Positions 10,523 through 17,994 of a stretch of DNA of 64,000 nucleotides are shown piece after piece (positions within the stretch are counted from its first letter, which is position 1; the number at the start of each line of letters is the position of its first letter). Below the pieces are notes generated by a model that was not told the DNA's origin, did no database searches, and was given only the letters and a program-made list of their open reading frames with translations. The stretch lies in assembly GCA_963839615.1 (NCBI GenBank), contig CAWIVY010000002.1, positions 62,001 to 126,000 of the forward strand, written 5' to 3'. The translations under genes and the position numbers were made by a program. This DNA is from DASQMT01 sp963839615 (GTDB lineage Bacteria > Actinomycetota > Thermoleophilia > Solirubrobacterales > Solirubrobacteraceae).

Positions 10523-11334
10523 GCACACCGGAGACCACGGACGAGGCGACCCTTGCCCCGTCGGGGCGGGCGATCCTCGAGACGGTCCAGCTGACGAAGC
10601 AGTTCGGCGGCCTGACGGCCGTCGACAACGTGTCCTTCCGCGTGCCGGAGCATTCGATCGTGTCGATCATCGGGCCCAACGGTGCGGGGAAGACCACGTT
10701 CTTCAACATGCTCACCGGGCTCTACAAGCCGTCGCTGGGCACCGTGTCGTTCGACGGCAAGAACGTGACGACCAAGCGCCCCGACCAGATCACGGCGCTC
10801 GGGGTCGCCCGCACGTTCCAGAACATCAGGCTGTTCGGGACCATGTCCGCGGTCGAGAACGTGCTCGTCGGCCAGCACGCGCGCATGCGCGCGACCGTCT
10901 TCGGCTCGATCCTGCGCACGCCGCGGGTGCGGCGCGAGGAGCGCGAGGCGCAGGAGAAGGCGCGCGAGTTGCTCGAGTACGTCGGTGTCGACAAGCGGCG
11001 CTTCGACGACGCCGCGTCGTTTCTCTCCTACGGCGACCAGCGCCGCGTCGAGATCGCGCGCGCACTCGCGTCCGATCCGAAGCTGCTGCTGCTGGACGAG
11101 CCGACGGCCGGCATGAACCCGCAGGAGTCCGAGCGGCTGACGGCGTTCATGCGCAAGCTGCGCGACGAGCGCGAGCTGGCGATCCTCCTGATCGAGCACG
11201 ACATGAAGGTGGTCATGGGCGTCTCCGAGCAGGTGACGGTGCTCGACCACGGCGAGAAGATCGCCGAAGGGGAGCCCAAGAAGGTGCGCAGCGACCCGAA
11301 GGTCGTCGAGGCCTACCTCGGAAAGCAGGGCTGA
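10519..11334 (+). CDS. livG: Branched-chain amino-acid ABC transporter, ATP-binding protein
   Basis: Cytoplasmic ATPase of 271 residues. Walker A is GPNGAGKTT, and Walker B with D-loop is LLLLDEPTAGMNP. The signature is the LivG-type LSYGDQRRVEIARAL, slightly different from LSGGQ as usual in LivG. The H-loop is LIEHDMKVVMG. An N-terminal extension of about 25 hydrophilic residues precedes the ABC domain. Confidence 0.94.
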   Translation: MSTPETTDEATLAPSGRAILETVQLTKQFGGLTAVDNVSFRVPEHSIVSIIGPNGAGKTTFFNMLTGLYKPSLGTVSFDGKNVTTKRPDQITALGVARTFQNIRLFGTMSAVENVLVGQHARMRATVFGSILRTPRVRREEREAQEKARELLEYVGVDKRRFDDAASFLSYGDQRRVEIARALASDPKLLLLDEPTAGMNPQESERLTAFMRKLRDERELAILLIEHDMKVVMGVSEQVTVLDHGEKIAEGEPKKVRSDPKVVEAYLGKQG

Positions 11335-11337
11335 GCG

Positions 11338-12048
11338 ATGGCACCACTGCTCGAGGTCGAGGACATCCGCACGGCCTACGGTTCGATCGAGGCGCTCAAG
11401 GGCGTGTCGCTGACGGTGGAGGAGGGCGAGGTCGTCACGCTGATCGGCTCCAACGGGGCGGGCAAGTCGACGACGCTGCGCTCGATCTCGGGCCTGACGC
11501 CGCCGCGCAAGGGCTCGATCCGGTTCCGCGGCGAGGAGATCTCGACGCTGCCCGCCCAGGAGATCGTGCGTCTCGGCATCTCGCAGTCCCCGGAGGGCCG
11601 GCGCTGCTTCCAGCGCATGACGGTGCGCGAGAACCTCGAGCTCGGCGCCTATCTGCGCCGCGACGCCAACGTCACGGGCGACATGGATCGGGTCTTCGAT
11701 CTCTTCCCGCGGCTGAAGGAGCGGGAGCGCCAGAAGGCGGGCACGATGTCCGGCGGCGAGCAGCAGATGCTCGCGATGGGCCGCGCGCTGATGGCGGATC
11801 CCGCGCTGCTGCTCCTCGACGAGCCGTCGATGGGCCTGGCCCCGATACTCGTCGACCGCATCTACGAGACCGTGCGCGAGATCAACAAGCAGGGCACGAC
11901 GATCCTGCTCGTCGAGCAGAACGCGAACTACGCGCTCGAGGTGTCGACGCGCGGCTACGTGCTGGAGACCGGGAAGGTCGTGCTGCACGACAAGTCGGCG
12001 GCGCTGCGCGAGAACCCGGAAGTCCAGAACGCCTATCTGGGAGCCTGA
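11338..12048 (+). CDS. livF: Branched-chain amino-acid ABC transporter, ATP-binding protein
   Basis: Second ATPase of the Liv system, 236 residues. Walker A is GSNGAGKST, the signature is MSGGEQQMLAMGRAL, and Walker B is LLLLDEPSMGLAP. GRRCFQRMTVRENLELGAY is typical of LivF. It starts 3 nt after the livG stop and completes the K-H-M-G-F order. Confidence 0.94.
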   Translation: MAPLLEVEDIRTAYGSIEALKGVSLTVEEGEVVTLIGSNGAGKSTTLRSISGLTPPRKGSIRFRGEEISTLPAQEIVRLGISQSPEGRRCFQRMTVRENLELGAYLRRDANVTGDMDRVFDLFPRLKERERQKAGTMSGGEQQMLAMGRALMADPALLLLDEPSMGLAPILVDRIYETVREINKQGTTILLVEQNANYALEVSTRGYVLETGKVVLHDKSAALRENPEVQNAYLGA

Positions 12049-12051
12049 GTG

Positions 12052-12333
12052 ATGACCGTCTTCGCACTGCTCGGATCCACGGCGCTCTGGCTGCTGTACT
12101 CGTGGTTGGTATCCGCGATCATCGCCTCCTACCTCTCGGGTCGCAAGGGCTACAGCGAGCGTGCCGGGCTCGCGAGCGGTCTGCTCCTGAACGTCATCGG
12201 CGTGGTGGTCTGGCTGGCGGTGCCGCCACGCCAGGACTCGCTGTGGAAGAAGGTGGGACCCTTCGGCCGCGGCGGCGACAAGCGCCGCCGCGACAAGATC
12301 GCCAAGGAGAGCGGGACGGAAGAGTCGTCCTAG
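12052..12333 (+). CDS. Small membrane protein at the end of the liv operon
   Basis: A 93-residue protein with two hydrophobic segments (about residues 3-26 and 38-58) and a basic-then-acidic C-terminal tail (KRRRDKIAKESGTEESS). No family is recognised. It starts within 4 nt of the livF stop, so it is probably co-transcribed with the transporter. A GTG at 12049 directly before the ATG is an alternative start. Its end overlaps the convergent zinc-ribbon gene by 4 nt. Confidence 0.75.
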   Translation: MTVFALLGSTALWLLYSWLVSAIIASYLSGRKGYSERAGLASGLLLNVIGVVVWLAVPPRQDSLWKKVGPFGRGGDKRRRDKIAKESGTEESS

Positions 12334-13130
12334 CCGGGACCCGCCGGGTCCCGGCAGGGCTCGGGCACCGGCACCGCAGCCAGCGAGCGGCCGCCCTCGC
12401 CGGCGCGCGGGGTGACCTTGCACCACACGAACTTCGCGCCGGCGTAGTCGACGACGAGCCAGTAGGGATAGCCGAAGAGGCCGGTGCGCCGCTTGCCCTC
12501 GAGCTCCGGCGCCTCGAACTTCGACGTGTAGGCGACGCAGTCGTAGCGCCCGACGCTGGTGCCGGGGTCCTGCTCGGCCGCGCGCCGCTCCGCAGTGGTC
12601 GGGAACGGCCCGCAGTCCGCGCCCTTGATGTCGCCCTTGATCGTCCCGGCGGCGACGCGCCCGCGGGCGTCGGCGGCGATCAGCCCCTCGGCCTCGGTGA
12701 TGAGCGCCGCGCGGTGCTCGAGCGGGTTCGCGCCGGCGTTCGGCGGCGTTCCCTCGGCGCGGACCGGACGGGCGTCGCGCGTGAGCCGCACGCGCTCGGC
12801 GGCCTCGAGCGCGTCCTGGCGCGCGGCGGCGCGCTTGCGCTCTCCGGCGGCGTCCTCCCGCATGCCGGCGATGACGGGCACGGCGATCGCGGCCAGCGCG
12901 AGCACCGCGACAGCCGCGTAGAGCAGCTTGCGTCGCGAGGTGCCCTTCGCATACCGGGCCGTGAGGTCTGCGCCGCAGTTCGTGCACATGCGGCCGCCGC
13001 CGCGCTGCACCTCGCCGCAGGCGGGACAGCGGCGCTCGCGGGGTGCCAGCGCGGCATGGACGTCATCACGCGCGGCAGCGCGGGCGCGGGTCCAGGGATC
13101 GTCCTGTCCGTTGCGATCCTCGACGGTCAT
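12330..13130 (-). CDS. Zinc-ribbon protein with one transmembrane helix
   Basis: A 266-residue protein of unknown role. A four-cysteine zinc ribbon (Cys35, Cys38, Cys49, Cys52, in CPACG and CTNCG) lies in the N-terminal, probably cytoplasmic part. A single transmembrane helix follows (residues 69-91, KLLYAAVAVLALAAIAVPVI), then a helical R/A/E-rich stretch and an extracytoplasmic domain with three cysteines (ADCGPFP, RYDCVAY, FVWCKV). Its start is 31 bp from the divergent MarR gene, so the two may share regulation. Confidence 0.75.
   Translation of the reverse strand: MTVEDRNGQDDPWTRARAAARDDVHAALAPRERRCPACGEVQRGGGRMCTNCGADLTARYAKGTSRRKLLYAAVAVLALAAIAVPVIAGMREDAAGERKRAAARQDALEAAERVRLTRDARPVRAEGTPPNAGANPLEHRAALITEAEGLIAADARGRVAAGTIKGDIKGADCGPFPTTAERRAAEQDPGTSVGRYDCVAYTSKFEAPELEGKRRTGLFGYPYWLVVDYAGAKFVWCKVTPRAGEGGRSLAAVPVPEPCRDPAGPG
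12334..12354. terminator. Bidirectional hairpin between convergent genes
   Basis: CCGGGACCC (12334-12342), a GCC loop and GGGTCCCGG (12346-12354) form a perfect 9-bp stem immediately after the stop of the small membrane protein. It also encodes the last residues of the opposite gene. It can end transcription from both sides, although no U-tract follows. Confidence 0.55.
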
Positions 13131-13131
13131 C

Positions 13132-13152
13132 TATGCCAATAGCATATAGAAT
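13132..13152. promoter_or_regulatory. Inverted repeat and -10 in the zinc-ribbon/marR divergent promoter
   Basis: TATGC (13132-13136) and GCATA (13142-13146) are an inverted repeat with a 5-nt centre inside the 31-bp intergenic space. TAGAAT (13147-13152) is a -10 for marR, ending 9 nt before its ATG. On the other strand TATGCT ends 10 nt before the zinc-ribbon start. The palindrome is a candidate operator for the MarR protein acting on both genes. Confidence 0.5.
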
Positions 13153-13161
13153 TAGGGCACC

Positions 13162-13689
13162 ATGGATCACGATCTCAACGTGGTCGGAGCGCTCGTGGTC
13201 GCGCTCGGCGACCGCATGCGCGACGCCGCCGAGGACGCGGCCGGGATGGGAGGCGCGTTCCCGGCGGCGCTGGTCTCGCTGCACGAGTGGGCCGGTGGCC
13301 GGACGATCGACACGCTCGCGGGCGGACTGCGGCTCAGCCACTCGCGCACGGTTCGCGTGATCGACCGCCTGGAGGCCGCGGGGCTCGCGACCCGCGCGCG
13401 CGATCCGGTCGACGGCCGTGGCGTGCTGGTGTGCCTGACCGCTGCCGGCCGTGATGCGGGAGCGCGTGTGCTCGACGCACGCGCGGCCGCGCTGGAGGCG
13501 GGGCTGGACTCCCTCGGGCGCGATGAGCGCCGCGAGCTGGCGACGATCGCCGAGGGACTGCTCGGCGAGGCGACGACAAGCCGGCGCGCCGCAGGGGCGA
13601 TCTGCCGGCTCTGCGACGCGCACGCCTGCGGTCACGACGAGGGGCACTGCCCGGTCACCCGGGCCGCGGACGCGGCCGAGGCGCGCTGA
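13162..13689 (+). CDS. MarR-family transcriptional regulator with cysteine-rich C-terminus
   Basis: A 175-residue winged-helix regulator. The recognition helix region is IDTLAGGLRLSHSRTVRVIDRLEAAG, followed by the wing RDPVDGRGVLVCLT. The C-terminus has a Cys/His-rich tail, CRLCDAHACGHDEGHCPVT, which could bind a metal or sense redox state. It is divergent from the zinc-ribbon membrane gene with a palindrome between them, and autoregulation is likely. The leaderless start is inferred from the -10 position. Confidence 0.88.
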   Translation: MDHDLNVVGALVVALGDRMRDAAEDAAGMGGAFPAALVSLHEWAGGRTIDTLAGGLRLSHSRTVRVIDRLEAAGLATRARDPVDGRGVLVCLTAAGRDAGARVLDARAAALEAGLDSLGRDERRELATIAEGLLGEATTSRRAAGAICRLCDAHACGHDEGHCPVTRAADAAEAR

Positions 13690-13695
13690 GCCGCG

Positions 13696-13863
13696 TCAGT
13701 CGGGCGGCGGAGCGGCGGTCTCCGCGTCGTGATCCCAGACCATGTGCTCGAGGTCGTGGGCGAGCAGCCTGCGGGCCGGCGGGTCGTCGTCCATGCCCAG
13801 GGGCGGGGGCGGGGGCTGCACGACCTGATCGGGCTGCTCTGCGCGGGCGTCGTGGTCACTCAT
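13696..13863 (-). CDS. Possible 55-residue hypothetical protein
   Basis: A short open frame starting at the ATG complementary to 13861-13863 encodes an acidic, proline-rich peptide (AEQPDQVVQPPPPPLGMDDD near the N-terminus, LLAHDLEHMVWDHDAET near the C-terminus). Amphipathic leucine/histidine spacing and ordinary codon use are compatible with a real protein. No ribosome-binding site or family is recognised. It is convergent with marR. Confidence 0.4.
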   Translation of the reverse strand: MSDHDARAEQPDQVVQPPPPPLGMDDDPPARRLLAHDLEHMVWDHDAETAAPPPD

Positions 13864-13915
13864 GGGTCCCAACGCTAACGTGCGCGAGCCCCGTTGTGTA
13901 GCAATTGTCGTCGTG

Positions 13916-14821
13916 TCAGCCGGCGAGCGCGCTGCGGAGCGCCGCGTCGAGCTCGGGGTGGTGGAAGCGATAGCCCAGCGCCTGCGCGCGCTCCGGCACG
14001 GCGCGCTGGCCCGTCAGGACGATCTGGGACATCGCCCCGTAGAGCGCGCGGATCACGAGTGCCGGCACCGGCGCGAGCGCCGGGCGGTGCAGCGCACGGC
14101 CGAGCGCCTTGGAGAACTCCCGGTTGGTCGCCGGTTCGGGCGCCGTGGCATTGACCGGGCCGTGCCACCCCTTGCCGTCCAGCGCCGCGAGGTAGACGCC
14201 GACGAGGTCCTCGACGTGGATCCAGGGCATCTGCTGGCGCCCGCCCGCGACCGGCCCGCCGACGCCGAGCCGGAAGAAGGGCAGCATCTTCGCGAGCGCA
14301 CCGGAGTGCTTGTCGAGCACGATCCCGGTGCGGACGCGCACGACGCGCATGCCGAGCTCCTCTGCCGCGGCGGCCTCGCGCTCCCAGGCGATGCAGATCC
14401 GGGCGAGGAGGTCGTCGCCGGGCGCCGCGTCCTCGCGCACCGGCTCGTCGCCGCGCGGGCCGTAGTAGCCGACGGCGGAGGCGGATACGAGCGCGCCCGG
14501 CCGCGGCTCGGCGGCACGCAGGCCGGCGACGAGATTGCGCGTTCCGAGCTCGCGCGAGGCCATGAGCCGCTGCTTGGCCCCCGCCGTCCAGCGCTGCGCG
14601 ACGTCCTCGCTCGCGAGGTGCAGCACGCCGTCGCGGCCCGCGAGCGCTGCTGCGGGCGCCGGCTCGGACTGCGGCTGCCAGGCGTGCGCCTCGACACCCA
14701 GCGCCGAGCGCGCGCGCTCAGCGTCGCGCGAGAGCACCGTGACCTCGTCACCGCGCTCCTGCAGCGCGGCGACGAGCCGCCTGCCGATCCTGCCGGTCCC
14801 TCCGGTCAGCGTCACCCGCAT
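13916..14821 (-). CDS. NAD(P)-dependent epimerase, TIGR01777/SDR39U1 (YfcH-like) family
   Basis: Atypical SDR of 301 residues. The nucleotide-binding motif is LTGGTGRIGRRL (residues 4-15). SASAVGYYGPRGDEP carries the family Tyr, and a C-terminal DUF1731-like segment ends in LGYRFHHPELDAALRSAL. Members are widespread and poorly characterised; one chloroplast homologue affects cell division, so no substrate is assigned. It lies 9 nt downstream of the start-side of the nitrilase gene on the same strand and may be co-transcribed with it. Confidence 0.88.
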   Translation of the reverse strand: MRVTLTGGTGRIGRRLVAALQERGDEVTVLSRDAERARSALGVEAHAWQPQSEPAPAAALAGRDGVLHLASEDVAQRWTAGAKQRLMASRELGTRNLVAGLRAAEPRPGALVSASAVGYYGPRGDEPVREDAAPGDDLLARICIAWEREAAAAEELGMRVVRVRTGIVLDKHSGALAKMLPFFRLGVGGPVAGGRQQMPWIHVEDLVGVYLAALDGKGWHGPVNATAPEPATNREFSKALGRALHRPALAPVPALVIRALYGAMSQIVLTGQRAVPERAQALGYRFHHPELDAALRSALAG

Positions 14822-14830
14822 GCGTGCGTC

Positions 14831-15646
14831 CTACCCGTAGAGAGCGGGACGGCGATCCGCCAGCACGTCGTTGCGCGGACCCAGCGCCTTGTCGCGCGCC
14901 GCGGCGAGGTCGACATCGGCGATCAGGAGCGCGGGCTCCGCGGCGTTCGGGCCCGCGAGCAGCCACCCGTCGGCGCCGGCGATCGAGGTGCCCGCGACCC
15001 ACTCCACGCCGCGCTCGGGACCGCAGCGGTCGCAGACCGCGACCGCCATGCGGTTCGTCGCGGCGGTCACCATCGCGCGCAGCACCTCCATCGGCCGCTC
15101 GCCGGCCGGACGCGCCTCGCGCGGCCAGTTCGTCGGCACGCAGAGCAGCTCGGCGCCGCGGAGCGCGGCGGACCGGGTCCACTCCGGGAACTCGAGGTCG
15201 TAGCAGACGAGCAGCCCGATCCGGCCGTGCGGCGTGTCGAGCACCGGCGGCGGGTCGTCGCCCGCGGTGAAGACGAGCTTCTCGCGGTCCCACAGGTGGG
15301 CCTTGCGATAGACGGCGCGGATGCCCTGCGCGTCGACCAGGGCGGCGCTGTTGTAGAGCCGGCCGTCCGCGCCGAGCTCGGCGAAGCCTCCGACGATCAC
15401 GAGCCCGTGCGCCGCCGCGCGCTCCGCCCAGCCGGCGAGCGTCGGGCCGTCGCCGGGCTCCGCGAGCGCCCGCGCCTCCTCGGCGTCGTGGAAGACGTAG
15501 CCCGACGCGACGAGCTCGGGCAGCACGACCACCTGCGCGCCGGCAGCCGCGGCGGCGTCGATCGCGGCGAGCGCCCGCGCGCGGTTCGCGTCCAGCTCCC
15601 CGACGACGGGCGCGAGCTGATGGCAGGCGACGCGTACGGTGCTCAC
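14831..15646 (-). CDS. Carbon-nitrogen hydrolase (nitrilase superfamily)
   Basis: A 271-residue amidase fold with the Glu-Lys-Cys triad in VVLPELVASG, YRKAHLWDREK and LLVCYDLEFPE. Members hydrolyse amides, carbamoyl-amines or nitriles. The divergent neighbour is a ureohydrolase, so a role in agmatine or N-carbamoylputrescine-like metabolism is plausible but not shown. I chose GTG at 15646: on its strand a TACAGT hexamer (15654-15659) ends 7 nt upstream, and the protein begins STVRVACHQLAP as in the family. Confidence 0.85.
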   Translation of the reverse strand: MSTVRVACHQLAPVVGELDANRARALAAIDAAAAAGAQVVVLPELVASGYVFHDAEEARALAEPGDGPTLAGWAERAAAHGLVIVGGFAELGADGRLYNSAALVDAQGIRAVYRKAHLWDREKLVFTAGDDPPPVLDTPHGRIGLLVCYDLEFPEWTRSAALRGAELLCVPTNWPREARPAGERPMEVLRAMVTAATNRMAVAVCDRCGPERGVEWVAGTSIAGADGWLLAGPNAAEPALLIADVDLAAARDKALGPRNDVLADRRPALYG

Positions 15647-15653
15647 CCGGCGC

Positions 15654-15663
15654 ACTGTAGTCT
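15654..15663. promoter_or_regulatory. Overlapping divergent -10 elements (nitrilase / ureohydrolase)
   Basis: Only 26 bp separate the two start codons. TACAGT on the minus strand (15654-15659) ends 7 nt before the nitrilase GTG. TAGTCT on the plus strand (15658-15663) ends 9 nt before the ureohydrolase ATG. The two -10 boxes overlap by 2 bp, so the transcripts should be leaderless and polymerase binding may be mutually exclusive. Confidence 0.5.
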
Positions 15664-15672
15664 CGCGCGGCG

Positions 15673-16620
15673 ATGGCCCCGCGCTACGGCCCGCCCGACC
15701 CCTCGCTCGCGCCGCGCTACACGGGCGTCCGCACGTTCGCCCGCTTTCCCCACGTGACCGAACCGGACGGCGTGGACGCGGCGATCGTCGGCGTGCCGTT
15801 CGACACCGCGACGAGCAACCGGCCGGGCGCACGGTTCGGCCCCGAGGCGATCCGCGCGGGCTCGCTGCTGCTGCGGCCGTGGCATCCGCCGCTCGAGATC
15901 GACGTGTTCGCGAGCCAGTCGCTCGTCGACTGGGGCGACCTTGCGGTGACACCCGGCAACGCCGAGCGCACCGCGGGGCAGATCCACGACGGGCTGCGGC
16001 CGCTGGTCGCCGCCGGGATCACCCCGCTCGTGTTCGGCGGCGACCACTCGATCGTGCTCGGGGAGCTGCGCGCGCACGCCGAGCGCCACGGCCCGCTCGG
16101 GCTCGTCCTGATCGACGCCCACGCCGACACGTGGGACGAGTACTACGGCGAGCGCTACTTCCACGGGACGCCGTTCCGGCGCGCGTTCGAGGAGGGGCTG
16201 CTGGCGCCCGAGCGCTCGACGCTCGCCGGCATGCGCGGGCCTCTCTATGGACCCGCCGACCTCGCCGAGCCGCGCAGCTGGGGCTTCGAGATCCTCTCCT
16301 GCGACGCGCTGCGCGCGCTGACCCCGGCCGACTACGGGCGGCTCGTGCGCGAGCGAGCGGGGGACGGACCGCTGTTCCTGTCGTTCGACATCGACGCGAT
16401 CGACCCGGCGTTCGCGCCCGCGACGGGCACGCCGGAGGTCGCCGGCCTGCTGCCGCACGAGGCGCTCGCTTTCCTGCGGTCGCTCGCGGGGCTCACGTTC
16501 GCGGGCTTCGATCTCGTCGAGGTCGCGCCGGCCTACGACGGACCGGGACAGACGACGGCCGTGCTGGCGGCGGCGATCGCCTACGAGCTGCTCGCCCTGC
16601 GCGCCGTCGCAGCGGGATAG
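15673..16620 (+). CDS. Ureohydrolase (agmatinase/arginase family)
   Basis: Manganese-dependent hydrolase of 315 residues, the usual size of agmatinases and related guanidino-acid hydrolases. Metal ligands are visible in FGGDHSIVLGE, LIDAHADTWD and LSFDIDAIDPAFAPATGTPE. GARFGPEAIRAGS is typical of agmatinases (SpeB). The exact guanidino substrate cannot be told from sequence. It is divergent from the nitrilase-family gene and followed closely by a P450. Confidence 0.88.
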   Translation: MAPRYGPPDPSLAPRYTGVRTFARFPHVTEPDGVDAAIVGVPFDTATSNRPGARFGPEAIRAGSLLLRPWHPPLEIDVFASQSLVDWGDLAVTPGNAERTAGQIHDGLRPLVAAGITPLVFGGDHSIVLGELRAHAERHGPLGLVLIDAHADTWDEYYGERYFHGTPFRRAFEEGLLAPERSTLAGMRGPLYGPADLAEPRSWGFEILSCDALRALTPADYGRLVRERAGDGPLFLSFDIDAIDPAFAPATGTPEVAGLLPHEALAFLRSLAGLTFAGFDLVEVAPAYDGPGQTTAVLAAAIAYELLALRAVAAG

Positions 16621-16629
16621 GGTCTGCGG

Positions 16630-17949
16630 ATGGACGCCCTGCCGCCCGGCCCGCGCATGCCGCGCGCCGCCCAGACGGTCGCCTGGACCGCGCGGCCGGG
16701 GCCGTTCATGTTGCGCGCCTGGCGCGAGTACGGCGACGCCTTCACGCTCAAGATCGGGACCGAGCCGCCCTGGGTGATGCTCGCGCACCCCGACGCCGTG
16801 CGCGAGGTCTTCACCGGCGACCCGGCCCTGCTGCACGCCGGCAAGGCCAACGTGATCCTGCGCCCGATGCTCGGCCGCGCGTCGGTGCTGCTGCTCGACG
16901 GCCCCGAGCACCTGCGCCAGCGCAAGCTGATGCTGCCCCCGTTCCACGGCTCGCGCATGGCCGGCTACCGCGAGATGGTCGCCGAGATCGCGCGCGAGCA
17001 CATCGCGCGGTGGCCGCGCGGCGAGCTGCTGTCGCTCGCCCCGCGCATGCAGGCGATCACGCTCGACGTCGTCCTGCGCGTGATATTCGGGTTTCGCCTG
17101 CCAGACGAGCCGCTCGTTCCTCGCGCTCGTCTTCGGCGACGTCACGGGGAGGGCGCCGAGGAGCTGCGCGGACGGCTACGGCGCATGATGGAGTGGATCA
17201 TGAGCACGCCGTCGCTGCTGGCGATGATCGCGGCCGGCCCGGACCGGGTCGAGCGCGCTCGGCTGTTCAAGCCGGCGATGCGCACCGTCGACGCGCTGCT
17301 GCTCGAGCAGATCCGCGTGCGCCGGGCGAGCCCCGACGACGACGTGCTCTCGCTGCTGCTCGAGGCCCGCGGCGAGGACGGCAGCCCGATGAGCGACCAG
17401 GAGCTCCGCGACGAGCTCGTCACGCTGCTTGTCGCGGGCCACGAGACCACCGCCACGGCGCTGTCGTGGGCGGCCGAGCGGCTCGTGCGGATGCCGGGCG
17501 GCTGGGCGGCGCTCCGCCAGGGCGGCGAGGAGTACGCCGAGGCCGCGGGCAAGGAGGCGCTGCGGCTGCGCCCGGTGCTGCCGGTCGTGCTGCGCCACCT
17601 CCAGGCTCCGATGACGATCGCCGGTTTCGACCTGCCGGCCGGCACCGTCGTCGCGCCGTCGATCTACCTCGTGCACCGGCGCGCCGAGCTCTACCCCGAG
17701 CCGGAGCGGTTCCGCCCGGAGCGCTTCCTCGGCGCGAATCCCCAGGGCGGCACGTACACGTGGATCCCGTTCGGGGGCGGCGTGCGCCGCTGCCTCGGGG
17801 CCGCCTTCGCGCTGATGGAGCTGCGCGTCGTGCTCGCCGAGGTCGGCCGGTCGCTGGAGGCGGGCGCGCCCGACCCGGCGCCCGAGGGGACGCGCCGCCG
17901 TGCGATCACGATGGTGCCGGCGCGCGGGGCAGAGGTCGTGTTGAGCTGA
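16630..17949 (+). CDS. Cytochrome P450 with an unusual in-frame insert
   Basis: A 439-residue P450. The I-helix oxygen-binding motif is VAGHETTATAL, the K-helix ExxR is in KEALRLRP, and the heme-cysteine loop is FGGGVRRCLGAAFA. The N-terminal PPGPRMPRAAQT is like soluble actinobacterial class I P450s, and the substrate is unknown. After VVLRVIFG a basic stretch of about 19 residues (FRLPDEPLVPRARLRRRHG, encoded near 17090-17146) interrupts the expected continuation into EGAEELRGRL. A TAGGGT hexamer (16618-16623) ends 6 nt before the ATG. Confidence 0.88.
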   Translation: MDALPPGPRMPRAAQTVAWTARPGPFMLRAWREYGDAFTLKIGTEPPWVMLAHPDAVREVFTGDPALLHAGKANVILRPMLGRASVLLLDGPEHLRQRKLMLPPFHGSRMAGYREMVAEIAREHIARWPRGELLSLAPRMQAITLDVVLRVIFGFRLPDEPLVPRARLRRRHGEGAEELRGRLRRMMEWIMSTPSLLAMIAAGPDRVERARLFKPAMRTVDALLLEQIRVRRASPDDDVLSLLLEARGEDGSPMSDQELRDELVTLLVAGHETTATALSWAAERLVRMPGGWAALRQGGEEYAEAAGKEALRLRPVLPVVLRHLQAPMTIAGFDLPAGTVVAPSIYLVHRRAELYPEPERFRPERFLGANPQGGTYTWIPFGGGVRRCLGAAFALMELRVVLAEVGRSLEAGAPDPAPEGTRRRAITMVPARGAEVVLS

Positions 17950-17953
17950 CGGG

Positions 17954-17987
17954 ATGACCGATGAGTCCCGGCGCTCCCGCCGGTCAT
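17954..17987 (+). terminator. Inverted repeat after the P450 gene
   Basis: ATGACCG (17954-17960) and CGGTCAT (17981-17987) are perfect 7-bp arms in the 45-nt gap before the next gene. Without a U-tract, it could be a weak terminator or a regulatory palindrome for the enolase-superfamily gene. Confidence 0.35.
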
Positions 17988-17994
17988 TGTCTGC

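Noticed and set aside
13864..13915. Regulatory palindrome in the 52-bp gap before the epimerase gene end
   Set aside because: No inverted repeat longer than 5 bp and no promoter-like boxes were found.
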